Part shown: in pieces, positions 24,283 through 37,900 of the stretch | How the letters are laid out: each line of letters starts with the position of its first letter | Numbering within the stretch: position 1 is the first letter of the stretch | Assembly: GCA_032718475.1 (NCBI GenBank) | Contig: JAUCBJ010007556.1 | Coordinates: forward strand, 1 to 64,000 | DNA from: Nemertoderma westbladi | Taxonomy: Eukaryota; Xenacoelomorpha; Nemertodermatida; Nemertodermatidae | DNA length: 64,000 nucleotides | Direction of reading: 5' to 3' | Notes under the pieces: model-generated | Told to the model about the DNA's origin: nothing | What the model saw: only the letters and a program-made list of their open reading frames with translations | Database searches by the model: none | Position numbers and translations under genes: made by a program

Positions 24283-25830
24283 AATTATTTATCTATAATG
24301 GTCATGCTGGAAGCAGCTGTATTAAGACTGCTGCCGGTGTCCTAGGCGTATCTACCCCCCCCCCCCCCCCCCCCGCGCAGATTGCCCTCCTATACACTTA
24401 CAGTATAATAATAGTAGGTCTAGCGCACCGTACAGCACTTTAACTTGGATTTATTGGTTTATTTTTGTGGTTGGGTTAGTTGGTCAGGCCCAAACCATAA
24501 TTAAAACTCTCATTAGTAACCCTATAACCTTAAAGTCCCGATGCTCTAATCTAAGAAATTTTGTGGAATTTAGGATCCAAAATATTTAGGGTTGGGGTTA
24601 CATGACAGTTTTAATTAAGGTTTTGGGCTTCCATTTCCACTTTGAATTAGGGTTTCGTAAGTAGTTAAATAGAGAAATACAAATTAAACACAGCTAATGT
24701 AATTGAATATATACAAGTCTAAAATGAGGAAATTTTTTAAATTTTTTCGTAAGACATTCCAAATTCTAAGCTGTACCGAGACCATTTTGGAATTTATATA
24801 TAATATCAAGAATATAATATAAGAATATAAATAGAATAGAAAGAATATAATATCAATATTTAACTTACAAAGCGTATTAGTCAAAAATCCATTGAAATTC
24901 ATAGTACATAGGTTCATAGTTCAATAGTATCCATAAGAGTTCAACCAAAGGTGGCTGGCTGGCTATTATACTGGCATAACATTATTTCTGCGTCATGGGA
25001 TGTTTGTACTAATACCCAATTGGTAAAGATAATATACATGGTGGGATAATTGGTGAATAACATTTAACAAGAAAATAGTCAGTGTCAGTCAATGCCGCGT
25101 GAAACTGTATTTGCGTAGTGATAACATATCGAAATTTATCTGATGACGACATGTACTGTACGTTCGAGTACAGTAACCGCCCACGACTTTAAAGTTATTT
25201 AATGTTATCAGTGAGACATCACCGAATTATACTTGAGTTTTACAAATATATGTGTGTGTGGAGTCAGAAGCCATTAATAATGACTGAGGGGCCAATATGG
25301 CTGTTCTATAGTCCCATTACTAGATTTTACATTCTTAAGAACTAAAGTACGCACACAGGATGTAGCCGTAGAGTTAAAAACAGTTATTATTTTATAATAA
25401 TATGGATATATCATTCACTATCACATAAGACATAAACTGTAACTGTAAATGGGATGGGCCTATTGTAAAACTCTACCTACAGAGGAACGCACATTATAAA
25501 TGGAATATAAAAAGACTTACAATGTCTAACTAAAAAATCATATTTATCAACATAATATTATAAGATACAGTTATATACATTTATACACGTCTATTTGGTT
25601 AAATGCCTATAAAGATATAGTTAAATGTCTATATAAATATACCAAATACAGTAAAACGCTATAGACTATAGTAATGCGTTTTGTATGCCAACATACAGAT
25701 ACCAGTTTATGTATACGCGAGAAAAAAAAGAGTTAATAAAAGTTTTAGGGGCCTTTAGGGGTTTTATATGCTAACAGTTTAGTAGGTTAGTGCAATGTAA
25801 TGTAGTTTGTTGACTCTGGATGCCTTCGGG

Positions 25831-27231
25831 TTATTTTCTTCTCTGTCTTAGTGAATAACGGCCGATTGTAATTGGTTGCGGAATTCCAGATATCCCTTTG
25901 ATTGAGTTTTTAGCTGTATGACTACTGCCACGCGATTTATCTGGTGAAATAGATTCAGTAAAATGTGAAGGTTTTACACTTTCTTGTCCGGCTTCGGGTA
26001 CTGATGTCCCAACACCGGGTGAACCTGTCCCAACACCGGGTGAACCTGTCCCCACACCGAGTGAACCTGTCCCAACACCGGGTGAACCTGTCCCAACACC
26101 GGGTGAACCTGTCCCAACACCGGGTGAACCTGTCCCAACACCGGGTGAACCTGTCCCAACACCGGGTGAACCTGTCCTAACACTGTGTGAACCTGTCCCA
26201 ACACCGGGTGAACCTGTCCCAACACTGTGTGAACCTGTCCCAACACCGGGTGAACCTGTCCCAACACCGGGTGAACCTGTCCCAACACCGGGTGAACCTG
26301 TCCCAACACTGTGTGAACCTGTCCCAACACCGGGTGAACCTGTCCCAACACCGGGTAAACCTGTCCCAACACCGGGTGAACCTGTCCCAACACCGGGTAA
26401 ACCTGTCCCAACACCGGGTGAACCTGTCCCAACACCGGCTATAACTGTCTCATCGTTCCCAATTATTTTATCTTCAAGGTAATCTCCAATCTTGAATGCC
26501 AAACTTTTCCTCAATAACACTGTGGCCACCACGCCCACGCCCATCACCAAAGCGTCTACGGCGAGATAAACAACCGTAAAGTTAGTTTTGTAGATACAGT
26601 TGTAGAAATAGTCCGTTACATCTTGCTCTCGGTCGCAGGCAGGTATACCAAATCCAACGCTCGTAGCAATAGAGATGACCGACGTGCAGACCATGGCTAA
26701 TAGTGACAGAGTCGTGTACAACCGAAGTACATTAGCCAATCGGGTCGTCGTTAGACTGGTGTAACCGCTGATGACTCGACGTTTTGGTCCCTCGAGAAAG
26801 GCCCAAAGTGACATTCCGATTAGCCAAGGACCGATAAACCAATGGACTGTAAATACACTTGGTAGACCCAATAGGACTTGGCACGCTACCACGACTTGGT
26901 AAAAAGTCACTAAATGCTCGCGATGTCTCAAAAAGTTAAGCTCTTTACAAATTCTTTCCCTTAATTCTTTTCCCTTTTCGTCAATATCTTTGTTGAGTAG
27001 CAGCTCAACCTCATCAGAGTTACTCAACCCGTTATCGCATACAGTTCGTCTTTCGTCCAACTCCCGTCCCTTATGCCGCAAACTGAACCGCGATGAACAG
27101 CAGTCGTTGTATCCCAGTTTGACCACTAGATGGAGCAACTGAGCTTTGGCTCTCCATAGTGGATCGTCGTGAGGCACAGAGACCGATAATTTGGGCCCCA
27201 GAAACAACGGATTGGAGAAAAAAATAATCAT
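25831..27231 (-). CDS. Predicted tetraspan membrane protein with ubiquitin-like N-terminus and GVGTGSP repeat tail
   Basis: Single-exon ORF of 466 codons from ATG at 27,231; I do not recognise the family. Residues about 13-80 have a ubiquitin-like pattern (LSVSVP, then [20 protein letters not shown], then DEVELLL). Four hydrophobic segments follow at about 108-128, 130-147, 168-193 and 218-241. The loop before the last has two cysteines ([16 protein letters not shown]), a topology reminiscent of MS4A/CD20-like proteins. Residues about 266-412 are some 20 copies of GVGTGSP, encoded by a 21-bp minisatellite with variants GLP and SHS. The C-terminus is basic (SLRQRRK). Inference: a membrane protein with both termini cytosolic. 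Expression and whether the repeat is polymorphic are unknown. Confidence 0.72.
   Translation of the reverse strand: MIIFFSNPLFLGPKLSVSVPHDDPLWRAKAQLLHLVVKLGYNDCCSSRFSLRHKGRELDERRTVCDNGLSNSDEVELLLNKDIDEKGKELRERICKELNFLRHREHLVTFYQVVVACQVLLGLPSVFTVHWFIGPWLIGMSLWAFLEGPKRRVISGYTSLTTTRLANVLRLYTTLSLLAMVCTSVISIATSVGFGIPACDREQDVTDYFYNCIYKTNFTVVYLAVDALVMGVGVVATVLLRKSLAFKIGDYLEDKIIGNDETVIAGVGTGSPGVGTGLPGVGTGSPGVGTGLPGVGTGSPGVGTGSHSVGTGSPGVGTGSPGVGTGSPGVGTGSHSVGTGSPGVGTGSHSVRTGSPGVGTGSPGVGTGSPGVGTGSPGVGTGSPGVGTGSLGVGTGSPGVGTGSPGVGTSVPEAGQESVKPSHFTESISPDKSRGSSHTAKNSIKGISGIPQPITIGRYSLRQRRK
26008..26440 (-). repeat. 21-bp coding minisatellite
   Basis: Tandem 21-bp unit CCAACACCGGGTGAACCTGTC (on plus), about 20 copies, mostly identical. 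Two recurrent variants are CACTGTGTGAACC and ACCGGGTAAACC. The unit length is a multiple of three, so copy changes keep the reading frame of the host protein. All other frames are open too, and the alternative frames ([14 protein letters not shown]) are by-products. Confidence 0.95.
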
Positions 27232-29105
27232 TGTGAAAAGTTATGAAACACGAAGGTATACAAATTATCGTACGCAATAAATAATTAAGTGTTCACCGGT
27301 AACCACTAACAATACATGCTACTAACACTGACAGAACTAATATTTAACACATGTAATTTGCTGATTATTTAGCTCTTAACAGGTACTTAGAATACTTTGT
27401 GTCTAGCCTAGTGAGGCCAGCAGGCTACTTAACTAACTCTGGCCTACCATATTCCACCCTAGAGCCTAGAGTTCGGTAAATACTCTCTACCTACATGTAA
27501 CATTAACATTTTTATAACTTGAGGTTGAGAGTGCTAACATCAAATTTGTCACGGTTAATTTCCATTCTGATGAAAAAGTATTTTGAAGGAAACATAGTAA
27601 CACCACCATGCCCAGTACTAAATGAAAACAAATGGGGAAGACTGATTCTTTTTGGATATAAAATAGGAATATTAGGTGAGAATTTGCAATTATTATTAAT
27701 GATTTTCGGTTACCAACATAAAATATCCAAACGGCCATAAAATAACATAAACAGTTCGAATACAAAATGTGTATTTATTTTCCAAAAGGATCACATTAAC
27801 AACGTTCGCATTCATAATAATATTGGCGGCTAATTAATAGCTAGAAAATTAAATATTGGATTAAATAAAACATAATTTACAGCAGATTAAATTAACAAAT
27901 ATATATAAATAAATACATTTAATAACAGTTGAACGACAATAATATTGTAATATATAATGCAATATATAATATGCCTAAACATTACTTACTTACACACCCG
28001 TAATGTATAGTTAGTGCCTAAAATCTAAATTGTTTTATAAATGCGAATTTTAGTGCCGTTACATTCAAGTACATTAGTTATTTATCCCTGTCCTTTAGTT
28101 AGCCGGCCAAGTACGTCAGATTTTCGCTCCATCCCAGAACTAAAAGGAAACACGTATGTATTAGGTACCATAAGTAATAGTTCGATGTTAACATTACTTC
28201 CATCCATGTACATATTTTGCGTTGAGTTATTGTATTATTGTTGTTTGATATTTATTTTATTAATTTATTTAGTGTCATTCTTTCGATCTAGTGTTGTTGG
28301 ACAATTTGAGTTCTATGGTGTTATTTTAAAATTTATTTGTTGTGTTTATATGATTACAATAAATAAATAGCGGGCGTTGCTTTATATAAAATTAAATTAC
28401 TACAGAGGCACTCACCATTAACTACATTTTATTTAATGTAAATCAACGTAATGGCGAATTTTCCAACTCAATAGTCAACACATAATAATAAATAAAATAT
28501 TGCAAAATTAATGATGAATATTTGTGAACACGGTTACTGCACACCTATTTGTGATAAACAAACAATGTTACTGCTACTGTATTGTATATAAATAAATTAT
28601 TTTAGTAAACCTTGTAAAATAACAGATTACATAAAAAAAATTGTCGGCCTTCAACATCAATAAAAAAAAGTTGACTTACAACAATATAAAATTGTTATTG
28701 TATTTGACAATACACGATTTATATTACAAAAAATATACATACGGTATTGTATCATATTATATGCATTAAAAAGCTGGTAAGAAAAAACACAATTATTAAT
28801 CATCTACATTAACGTTAGTTCTTTTATAAATACAATTAGACAATAATACAGCACAATAAGTTCATCAACATTTATTAGCTGCCATAATAATAATACTATA
28901 ATGTATTCAAAATTCAAATACCGCATACTGTATATGTAGGTATGCAATATTAATTAATAATAGTATTGGTGACATTCTATTTAACGAGTCACGTCTATAT
29001 TATGTATATCAATAACAATTATATCAATATATTACAGTCGTAAGCTGAATGAAATATGAATTACCTGTGTGTAGTGTGTAAACCCCACGCCGGCCCCTTA
29101 CAGCC
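27232..29105. other. AT-rich intergenic sequence
   Basis: Between the two minus-strand single-exon genes. It is rich in AATAAT and TATAAA strings. Short ORFs here have no recognisable motif. The 27,232-27,500 end is the likely promoter side of the membrane-protein gene; the 29,000-29,105 end is the 3' flank of the SLC35D gene. Confidence 0.5.
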
Positions 29106-30035
29106 TTATTTGGACTTGAGTTTAAATATCGTGTACAACACCGCCCCAAATATACTGAGATTTAGACCGATAAAGTTGGCCCAACTGAACATGTAATCGC
29201 CACCCACTACCATACCGACGTAGGTTGTAGCTACGTTCTTCATACATCCGACAATGGAAGTAGTCAGAGGAGAATTATAAAATGTACAGAGCATGGTAGC
29301 CCAGAGAAGGATTAAACCCGCAACGCAAGTCCCTAGGAAATATATAGCGAAGGAAAGGTTAGACCAGTGGGGGTACTGAGTGGCGGCTGTTAGATCGCCG
29401 GAAGTGGAGGAAAGAATGACAACCGGAAGCAACATAAACAATGCATTGTAGAACAGCAAACCGTATTTACCGATATCGTTTGACTGCAGTATTGATTTGG
29501 TGTAGACGTTGTTAGCCGCGGAGAATATGTCGCTTAGCAGGATGACGGAATAGGCGACGACGTCAAAGGCTAGGTCGTTTATCGCAGCGACCAACGCGCC
29601 TATTACCATGATAACAACAGATAAACAAACCCCAACGGGCATACGATTTCTTAGCAGAACAAATTCGCCAAGTAGAGTTAGTAAGATAGTAAATCTTCTG
29701 AGAACAACAAACATAGGAAGACTCACCGCTTTTGTTCCTCTTAAACTCGTCACTAAAGTCCCGAGGTAGAGAAGAGGAAGAGGAAATATTTTATAAGGAA
29801 TAGACCGGGATAGCTTAGGGAAGTTTACTACTCCTATTAGTTTAAGGAAACCTAGGATGACAACAACCGCTACCATTTGGCCGATACCGAGAAACATGCT
29901 GCTGGGGAATTTGTAACCCGTGAGAACAATCTTATTGAGTAGAGTTATTATAAAGGAAGAGACGCCGTAGAACAGTGCCGATCCAATGCAGAAGACAAAC
30001 GATTTAGAGTCGTCGGAGAATGGTGATTGATCCAT
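29106..30035 (-). CDS. SLC35D: SLC35D-family nucleotide-sugar transporter
   Basis: Ten-helix antiporter of the drug/metabolite transporter superfamily that carries UDP-sugars (UDP-glucuronate, UDP-GalNAc or UDP-GlcNAc type in SLC35D1/D2) into the Golgi or ER lumen in exchange for UMP, feeding glycosaminoglycan and glycoprotein synthesis. The 309-residue ORF shows family signatures: ITLLNKIVLTGYKFPSSMFL, FPLPLLYLGT, AVSLPMFVVLRRFTILLTL, SDIFSAANNVYTKSI, GKYGLLFYNALFMLLPVVI, NSPLTTSIVGCMKNVATTYV and GGDYMFSWANFIGLN. Human members are somewhat longer (about 337-355), mainly at the termini. It has no introns here and no frame damage. It could be an ancient retrocopy or a lineage with few introns; the substrate cannot be fixed from sequence. 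Confidence 0.93.
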   Translation of the reverse strand: MDQSPFSDDSKSFVFCIGSALFYGVSSFIITLLNKIVLTGYKFPSSMFLGIGQMVAVVVILGFLKLIGVVNFPKLSRSIPYKIFPLPLLYLGTLVTSLRGTKAVSLPMFVVLRRFTILLTLLGEFVLLRNRMPVGVCLSVVIMVIGALVAAINDLAFDVVAYSVILLSDIFSAANNVYTKSILQSNDIGKYGLLFYNALFMLLPVVILSSTSGDLTAATQYPHWSNLSFAIYFLGTCVAGLILLWATMLCTFYNSPLTTSIVGCMKNVATTYVGMVVGGDYMFSWANFIGLNLSIFGAVLYTIFKLKSK

Positions 30036-31938
30036 TATTACTGTATTACAGGCGTACGGTACAGCGGTACGGTAGGCTACAGTCCTACAGCAGCGCCAGC
30101 GGTAGGTTGACCGCTACATACTGACATAGGCCTACTATTGGCCTTTAAATCTATAAATCCATGCTGCCATGTAGTTAGCAGGCTGGCAGGTTAGTTAGTC
30201 AGTCAGTCAGTTAGTAAGAGTACCGGTACTATGATCAGACTATTACAGTATTATCAGATTATCTATAAGCAGTACAGAGATAGGGCCTACCTACTCCAGT
30301 ACTCCTACCAGCCTACTGCCTACAGCTACAGTCGCAGTGAGTGCAACAGTCTGACAGTGCAGCAGCAGCAGTGTGTGCCTGGTAAATATGGCCGTCAGCG
30401 CTGCGCCACTGCAGCACTGAGCAACATTAATTTTCGGGAATAATTTCTCCATAGACTGAAAGAGAGGCCTATCCCAAGGACTACAACTACTGAAGCAGCT
30501 CTGCTTCAGTGGTCCTTGTCCTAGCCTCTATCTGTCTATTAGACTGATAGACTGATAGAAGCTCTTGTGTAGGTGGCTTATTTTCGTAGCAGTGTAGGCC
30601 TATAGCCTGTATAGCTTAGTAGGCTGTAAGGTCGTACTATACAGTCTGACAGTATACATAGCATAGAGATCGCTATGTTCCAGAATATACACTACCGGTA
30701 ACAGGATAACACTGTAAGAGCTTAATTATTAATGTTAGGCCTACAGAATTATTATATCTGATTGTGTTACCTTGTTACCGAACCACGACCACCACCATGC
30801 TGGGTGATTAGTTTGCTTAGGCCCGGGAGGGGGGGGGGGGGGGGGGGGTCGCTACACCTACAGTACCTGGTGGCGTTGGTAATTAATTATAAAAGGATGG
30901 AGGATGGAGTAGAGTTGAGTCACATGTATGGTGGCTGATTTAGGCCCCATTTAATTTCTAAATTACGTTGTTCAGGGAATTAAGAAAACAGAAACAAAAT
31001 AAACTAAATTAAGTAAATTCTGTTTCGATTGATTGAAAAAATAAATTAAGTACCCGGTAAATTCTAATTGGTTGAAAAAATAAATAAACTAAATTAAGTA
31101 AATTCTGATTGGTTGAATTTATAAATAAACTAAATTAAGCAGATTTCTGATTGGTAGCAAAAATAAATAAAATAAATTAAGGGGTTATTCGTCAGTATAC
31201 TGTAGAATGCCGGTACCACTACTACAGTACTACAGTTTTTTAACTGTAGTAACTGTTTTTAAACCTTGTAAACCATGTTGGTGCCCATCATACAGCCACA
31301 TACCGCAGTCTGCAGTACCACATAACGGCCTACAGTGCTACAGTCAGACTGTATAATTTTATTTGTCGTTTATTTCAACCAATCAGAATTAACGTAATTT
31401 ATTTTATTTATTTTTTCAACCAATCAGAATTTACTTTTTAGTATTTATTTTTTCAACCAACCAGAAACCGATAATAATGGCAAATAGTGTCATTGTCGTC
31501 GTTGTTGTTAACATGTTGTTGTTGACATGCTAATATACCGGTACAGTATGTATTATACCATTTGCGTATTTTTTTTTAAGAAGGTGATCGGTTCGCAGTT
31601 CTCCAGTCGCCCGCCAGAGGGCTAAATGTCTGAAAGTGTAAACCTTCCACAGTTTCCTTGATCTTAATCTCTGTTGAAGCTGAAACTTGGCATAAATGTA
31701 CTAGAAAACTGGATGCTTCCTTGTTGGACGGTACTCCATCTATGTACACTTCTACGGTATTAGTTTGCAGCTAGAAGCTGAGAAGGTCGAAATATCTGAA
31801 ATTGAAAACCTTCTCTCATTTCGTTATTTGATATCCGTTCAAACTGAAGCTTGGCAGATAAACATGCTAGACCGTAGACCATCCATAGGCCTGCATGTCA
31901 AACACTATTAACCAACAAGACCCCTAACAGACAAGACC
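30036..31938. other. SLC35D upstream flank with inverted CCAAT-type repeats and a G-run
   Basis: No coding region was recognised. The first few hundred bases are the likely promoter side of the SLC35D gene. A run of 20 G lies at 30,829-30,848. At about 31,585-31,900 two diverged copies of a segment (CTGAAAxTGxAAACCTTC, later AAxCTTGGCATAAA / AAGCTTGGCAGATAAA) lie in tandem, probably a dispersed repeat. Confidence 0.45.
31015..31470. repeat. Inverted clusters of a CCAAT-containing 40-bp unit
   Basis: At 31,015-31,185 the unit ATTCTGATTGGTTGAAAAAA plus TAAATAAACTAAATTAAG occurs four times in tandem, with variations. At 31,365-31,470 the complement (TTTTTCAACCAATCAGAAT) occurs three times. The two arms flank about 180 bp of unrelated sequence. 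The whole could fold as a large imperfect stem. It is likely a decayed inverted-repeat element, not a promoter module, despite the CCAAT boxes. Confidence 0.65.
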
Positions 31939-34900
31939 TCATTTGTTTATTACCGGTAACAATACACATGGGTTCATTTGTTTATTACCGGTAACAATAC
32001 ACATGGGTTCATTTGTTTATTACCGGTAACAATACACATGGGTTAATTTGTTTATTACCGGTAACAATACACATGGGTTCATTTGTTTATTACCGGTAAC
32101 TTGTTTATAACCAGTAACAATACACATTGGTTCATTTGTTTATTACCGGTAACAATACACATGGGTTCATTTGTTTTTTAGCGGTAACAATAGGCCTACA
32201 CATGGGTTCATTTGTTTATTACCGGTAACAATACACATGGTTTCATTTATTTATTACCAGTAACAATACACATGGGTTCATTTGTTTATTATCGGTAACA
32301 GTACAAACTGATTCAATTGTTTATTACCGGTAACAATACACATGGGTTCATTTGTTTATTATACGTAACAGTACAAACGCATTCATTTGTTTATTACCGG
32401 TTACAATACACATGGGTTCATTTGTTTATTACCGGTAACTTGTTTATTACAGTAACAATACACATTGGTTCATTTGTTTATTACCGGTAACAATACATAT
32501 GGGTTCATTTGTTTATTACCGGTAACAATACACACGGGTTTATTTGTTTATTACCGGTAACTTGTTTATTACCAGTAACAATACACTTGGTTCATTTGTT
32601 TATTACCGGTAACAATACACATGGGTTCATTTGTTTTTTACCGGTAACAATAGGCATACACACGGGTTCATTTGTTTATGACCGGTAACAATACACATGG
32701 TTTCATTTATTTATTACCAGTAACAATACACATGGATTCATTTGTTTATTACCGGTAACAATACACGTGGGTTCATTTGTTTATTACCAGTAACTTGTTT
32801 AGTACTGGTAACAATACACATGGGTTCATTTGTTTATTACCGGTAACAATACATATGGGTTCATTTGTTTGTTACCAGTAACAATAGGCCTACACACGGG
32901 TTCATTTGTTTATTACCGGTAACAATACACATTGTTTCATTTGTTTATTACCAGTAACAATAGCCTACATGCGGGTTCATTTGTTTATTACAAGTAACAA
33001 TACACGCGGGTTCATTTGTTTGGTACAGGTAACAGTACACACGGGTTCATTTGTTTATTACCGGTAACAATACACATGGGTACATTTGTTTGTTAACTGT
33101 AACAATAGGCCTACACACGTGGTTCATTTGTTTATTACCGGTAACAATACACATGGTTTTATTTGTTTATTACCAGTAACAATACACACGGGTTCATTTA
33201 TTTATTACCGGTAACAATACACGCGGGTTCATTTGTTTAGTACCGGTAACAATACCCATGGTTTCATTTGTTTATTACCGGTAACAATTCAAATGGCTTT
33301 ATTTGTTTATTACCAGTAACAATACACATGGGTTCATTTGTTTATTACCGGTAACAATACACATGGGTTCATTTGTTTGGTACTGGTAACAATAGGCCTA
33401 CACACGGGTTCATTTGATTATTACCAGTGACAATACACATGGGTTCATTTGTTTGGTACCAGTACCAATAGGCCTACACACGGGTTCATTTGTTTATTAC
33501 CAGTAACAATACACATGGGTTCATTTGTTTATTACTGGTAACAATACACACGGGTTCATTTCTTTATTACCGGTAACAATACACATGGTTTCATTTGTTT
33601 ATTACCGGTAACAATACACACGGGTTCATTTCTTTATTACCGGTAACAATACACATGGTTTCATTTGTTTATTACCGGTAACAATACACATGGGTTCATT
33701 TGTTTATTACTGGTAACAATGCAAATGGGTTCATTTGTTTATTACTGGTAACAATACACGCGGGTTCATTTGTTTATTACCATTAACAATACAAGCGGGT
33801 TCATTTCTTTATTACCGGTAACAATAGCCTACACGCAGGTTCATTTGTTTATTACCGGTAACAGTACACACGGGTTCATTTGTTTATTACCAGTAACAAT
33901 ACATGCGGGTTCATTTGTTTATTATCGGTAACAGTACACACGGGTTCGTTTGCTTATTACTGGTAACAATACATGCGGGTTCATTTGTTTATTATTGGTA
34001 ACAGTACACATGGGTACATTTGTTTATTACTGGTAACAATACACACGGGTTTATTTGTTTATTACCGGTAACAATTCACACGGGTTCATTTGTTTATTAC
34101 CGGTAACAATACACATGGGTTACTTTGTTTGGTACCGGTAACAATAGGCCTACACACGGGTTCATTTGTTTATTACCGGTAACAATACACATGGGTTCAT
34201 TTTTTTGGTACCGGTAACAATAGCCTACACGCGGGTTCATTTGTTTATTATCGCTAACAATACATGCAGGTTCATTTGTTTATTACCGGTAACAGTACAC
34301 ACGGGTTCATTTGTTTATTACCAGTAACAATACATGCGGGTTCATTTGTTTATTATCGGTAACAATACACACGGGTTCATTTGTTTATTACCAGTATCAA
34401 TACATGCGGGTTCATTTGTTTATTATCGGTAACAGTACACACGGGTTCATTTGTATATTACCTGTAACAATACTTGCGGGTTCATTTCTTTATTACCGGT
34501 AACAATACACATGGGTTCATTTGTTTGTTACCAGTAACAATAGGACTACACACGGGTTCATTTGTTTATTACCGGTAACAATACACATTGTTTCATTTGT
34601 TTATTACCGGTAACAATAGCCTACATGCGGGTTCATTTGTTTATTACCGGTAACAATACACGAGGGTTCCTTTGTTTGTTACCGGTAACAGTACACACGG
34701 GTTCATTTGTTTATTACCGGTAACAATACACATGGGTACATTTGTTTGTTACCTGTAACAATAGGCCTACACACGTGGTTCATTTGTTTATTACCGGTAA
34801 CAATACACATGGTTTCATTTGTTTATTACCAGTAACAATACACACGGGTTCATTTGTTTATTACCGGTAACAATACATGCAGGTTCATTTGTTTATTACC

Positions 34901-37900
34901 AGTAACAATACCCATGGTTTCATTTATTTATTACCGGTAACAATTCAAATGGCTTCATTTGTTTATTACCAGTAACAGTACACATGGGTTCATTTGTTTA
35001 TTACCGGTAACAATACACATGGATTCATTTGTTTGGTACCGGTAACAATAGGCCTACACACGGGTTCATTTGATTATTACCAGTGACAATACACATGGGT
35101 TCATTTGTTTGGTACCAGTACCAATAGGCCTACACACGGGTTCATTTGTTTATTACCAGTAACAATACACATGGGTTCATTTGTTTATTACTGGTAACAA
35201 TACACACGGGTTCATTTCTTTATTACCGGTAACAATACACATGGTTTCATTTGTTTATTACCGGTAACAATACACACGGGTTCATTTCTTTATTACCGGT
35301 AACAATACACATGGTTTCATTTGTTTATTACCGGTAACAATACACATGGGTTCATTTGTTTATTACTGGTAACAATGCAAATGGGTTCATTTGTTTATTA
35401 CTGGTAACAATACACGCGGGTTCATTTGTTTATTACCATTAACAATACAAGCGGGTTCATTTGTTTATTACCGGTAACAATAGCCTACACGCGGGTTCAT
35501 TTGTTTATTATCGGTAATAATACACGCGGGTTCATTTGTTTATTACCGGTAACAGTACACACGGGTTCATTTGTTTATTACCAGTAACAATACATGCGGG
35601 TTCATTTGTTTACTATCGGTAACAGTACACACGGGTTCGTTTGCTTATTACTGGTAACAATACATGCATGCGGGTTCATTTGTTTATTATTGGTAACAGT
35701 ACACATGGGTTCATTTGTTTATTACTGGTAACAATACACACGGGTTCATTTGTTTATTACCGGTAACAATACACATGGGTTACTTTGTTTGGTACCGGTA
35801 ACAATAGGCCTACACACGGGTTCATTTGTTTATTACCGGTAACAATACACATGGGTTCATTTTTTTGGTACCGGTAACAATAGCCTACACGCGGGTTCAT
35901 TTGTTTATTATCGCTAACAATACACGCGGGTTCATTTGTTTATTACCGGTAACAGTACACACGGGTTCATTTGTTTATTACCAGTAACAATACATGCGGG
36001 TTCATTTGTTTATTATCGGTAACAATACACACGGGTTCATTTGTTTATTACCAGTATCAATACATGCGGGTTCATTTGTTTATTTTCGGTAACAGTACAC
36101 ACGGGTTCATTTGTTTATTACCTGTAACAATACTTGCGGGTTCATTTGTTTATTACCGGTAACAATACACATGGGTTCATTTGTTTGTTACCAGTAACAA
36201 TAGGACTACACACGGGTTCATTTGTTTATTACCGGTAACAATACACATTGTTTCATTTGTTTATTACCGGTAACAATAGCCTACATGCGGGTTCATTTGT
36301 TTATTACCGGTAACAATACATGCAGGTTCATTTGTTTATTACCAGTAACAATACCCATGGTTTAATTTATTTATTACCGGTAACAATTCAAATGGCTTCA
36401 TTTATTTATTACCAGTAACAATACACATGGGTTCATTTGTTTATTACCGGTAACAATACACATGGATTCATTTGTTTGGTACCGGTAACAATAGGCCTAC
36501 ACACGGGTTCATTTGTTTATTACCAGTAACAATACACATGGGTTCATTTGTTTGGTACCGGTAACAATAGGCCTACACACGGGTTCATTTGTTTATTACC
36601 AGTGACAATACACATGGGTTCATTTGTTTGGTACCAGTAACAATAGGCATACACACAGGTTCATTTGTTTATTACCAGTAACAATACACATGGGTTCAAT
36701 TTTTTATTACCGGTAACAATACACATGGGTTCATTTCTTTATTACCGGTAACAATACACATGGTTTCATTTGTTTATTACCGGTAACAATACACATGGGT
36801 TCATTTGTTTATTACTGGTAACAATGCACATGGGTTCATTTGTTTATTACCGGTAACAATACATGCGGGTTCATTTGTTTATTACCGTTAACAATACAAG
36901 CGGGTTCATTTGTTTATTACCGGTAACAATAGCCTTCACGCGGGTTCATTTGTTTATTATCAGTAATAATACACGCGGGTTCATTTGTTTATTACCGGTA
37001 ACAGTACACACGGTTTAATTTGTTTATTACTGGTAACAATACATGCGTGTTCATTTGTTTATTATCGGTAACAATACAAGCGGGTTCATTTGTTTATTAC
37101 CGGTAACAATACACATGGGTTCATTTGTTTATTACCGGTAACAATATACACGGGTTCATTTGTTTATTACCGGTAACAATTCACACGGGTTCATTTGTTT
37201 ATTACTGGTAACAATACACACGGGTTCATTTGTTTATTACCAGTAACAATACACTGGGTTCTTTTGTTTATTACTGGTAACAATTCAAATGGCTTCATTT
37301 GTTTATTACCAGTAACAATACACATGGGTTCTTTTGTTTATTACCGGTAACAATACGCATGGGTTAATTTGTTTGGAACCGGTAACAATAGGCCTACACA
37401 CGGGTTCATTTGTTTATTACCGGTAACAATACACATGGGTTCATTTTTTTGGCACCTGTAACAATAGGCCTACACACGGGTTCATTTGTTTATTACTGGT
37501 AACAATACACACGGGTTCATTTCTTTATTACCGGTAACAATACACATGGGTTCATTTGTTTAATACCGGTAACAATACACGCGGGTTCATTTGTTTATTA
37601 CCGGTAACATTACACATGGGTTAATTTGTTTATTACTGGTAACAACTCAAACGGCTTCATTTGTTTATTACCAGTAACAATACACGCGGGTTCATTTGTT
37701 TATTATCAGTAACAATACACACGGGTTCATTTGTTTATTACCAGTAACAATACCCATTATTTCATTTGTTTATTACTGGTAACAATACATGCGGGTTCAT
37801 TTGTTTATTATCGGTAACAATACACATGGGTTAATTTGTTTGTTACCATTAACAATACAAGCGGGTTCATTTGTTTATTACCGGTAACAATAGCCTATAC

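Larger units (their letters stand above)
23573..25830. other. Intergenic; paired hairpin elements and a C-run
   Basis: No gene is recognised on either strand. The stretch contains the twin hairpins at 24,012-24,282, a run of 20 C at 24,355-24,374 and otherwise AT-rich sequence. The part next to 25,831 is presumably the 3' flank of the membrane-protein gene on the minus strand; no clear AATAAA was picked out there. Confidence 0.45.

Noticed and set aside
25965-26444. Plus- and minus-strand alternative ORFs over the coding minisatellite
   Set aside because: They are shadows of the 21-bp unit; only the minus frame continuous with the membrane domain has a non-repeat body and a sensible start.
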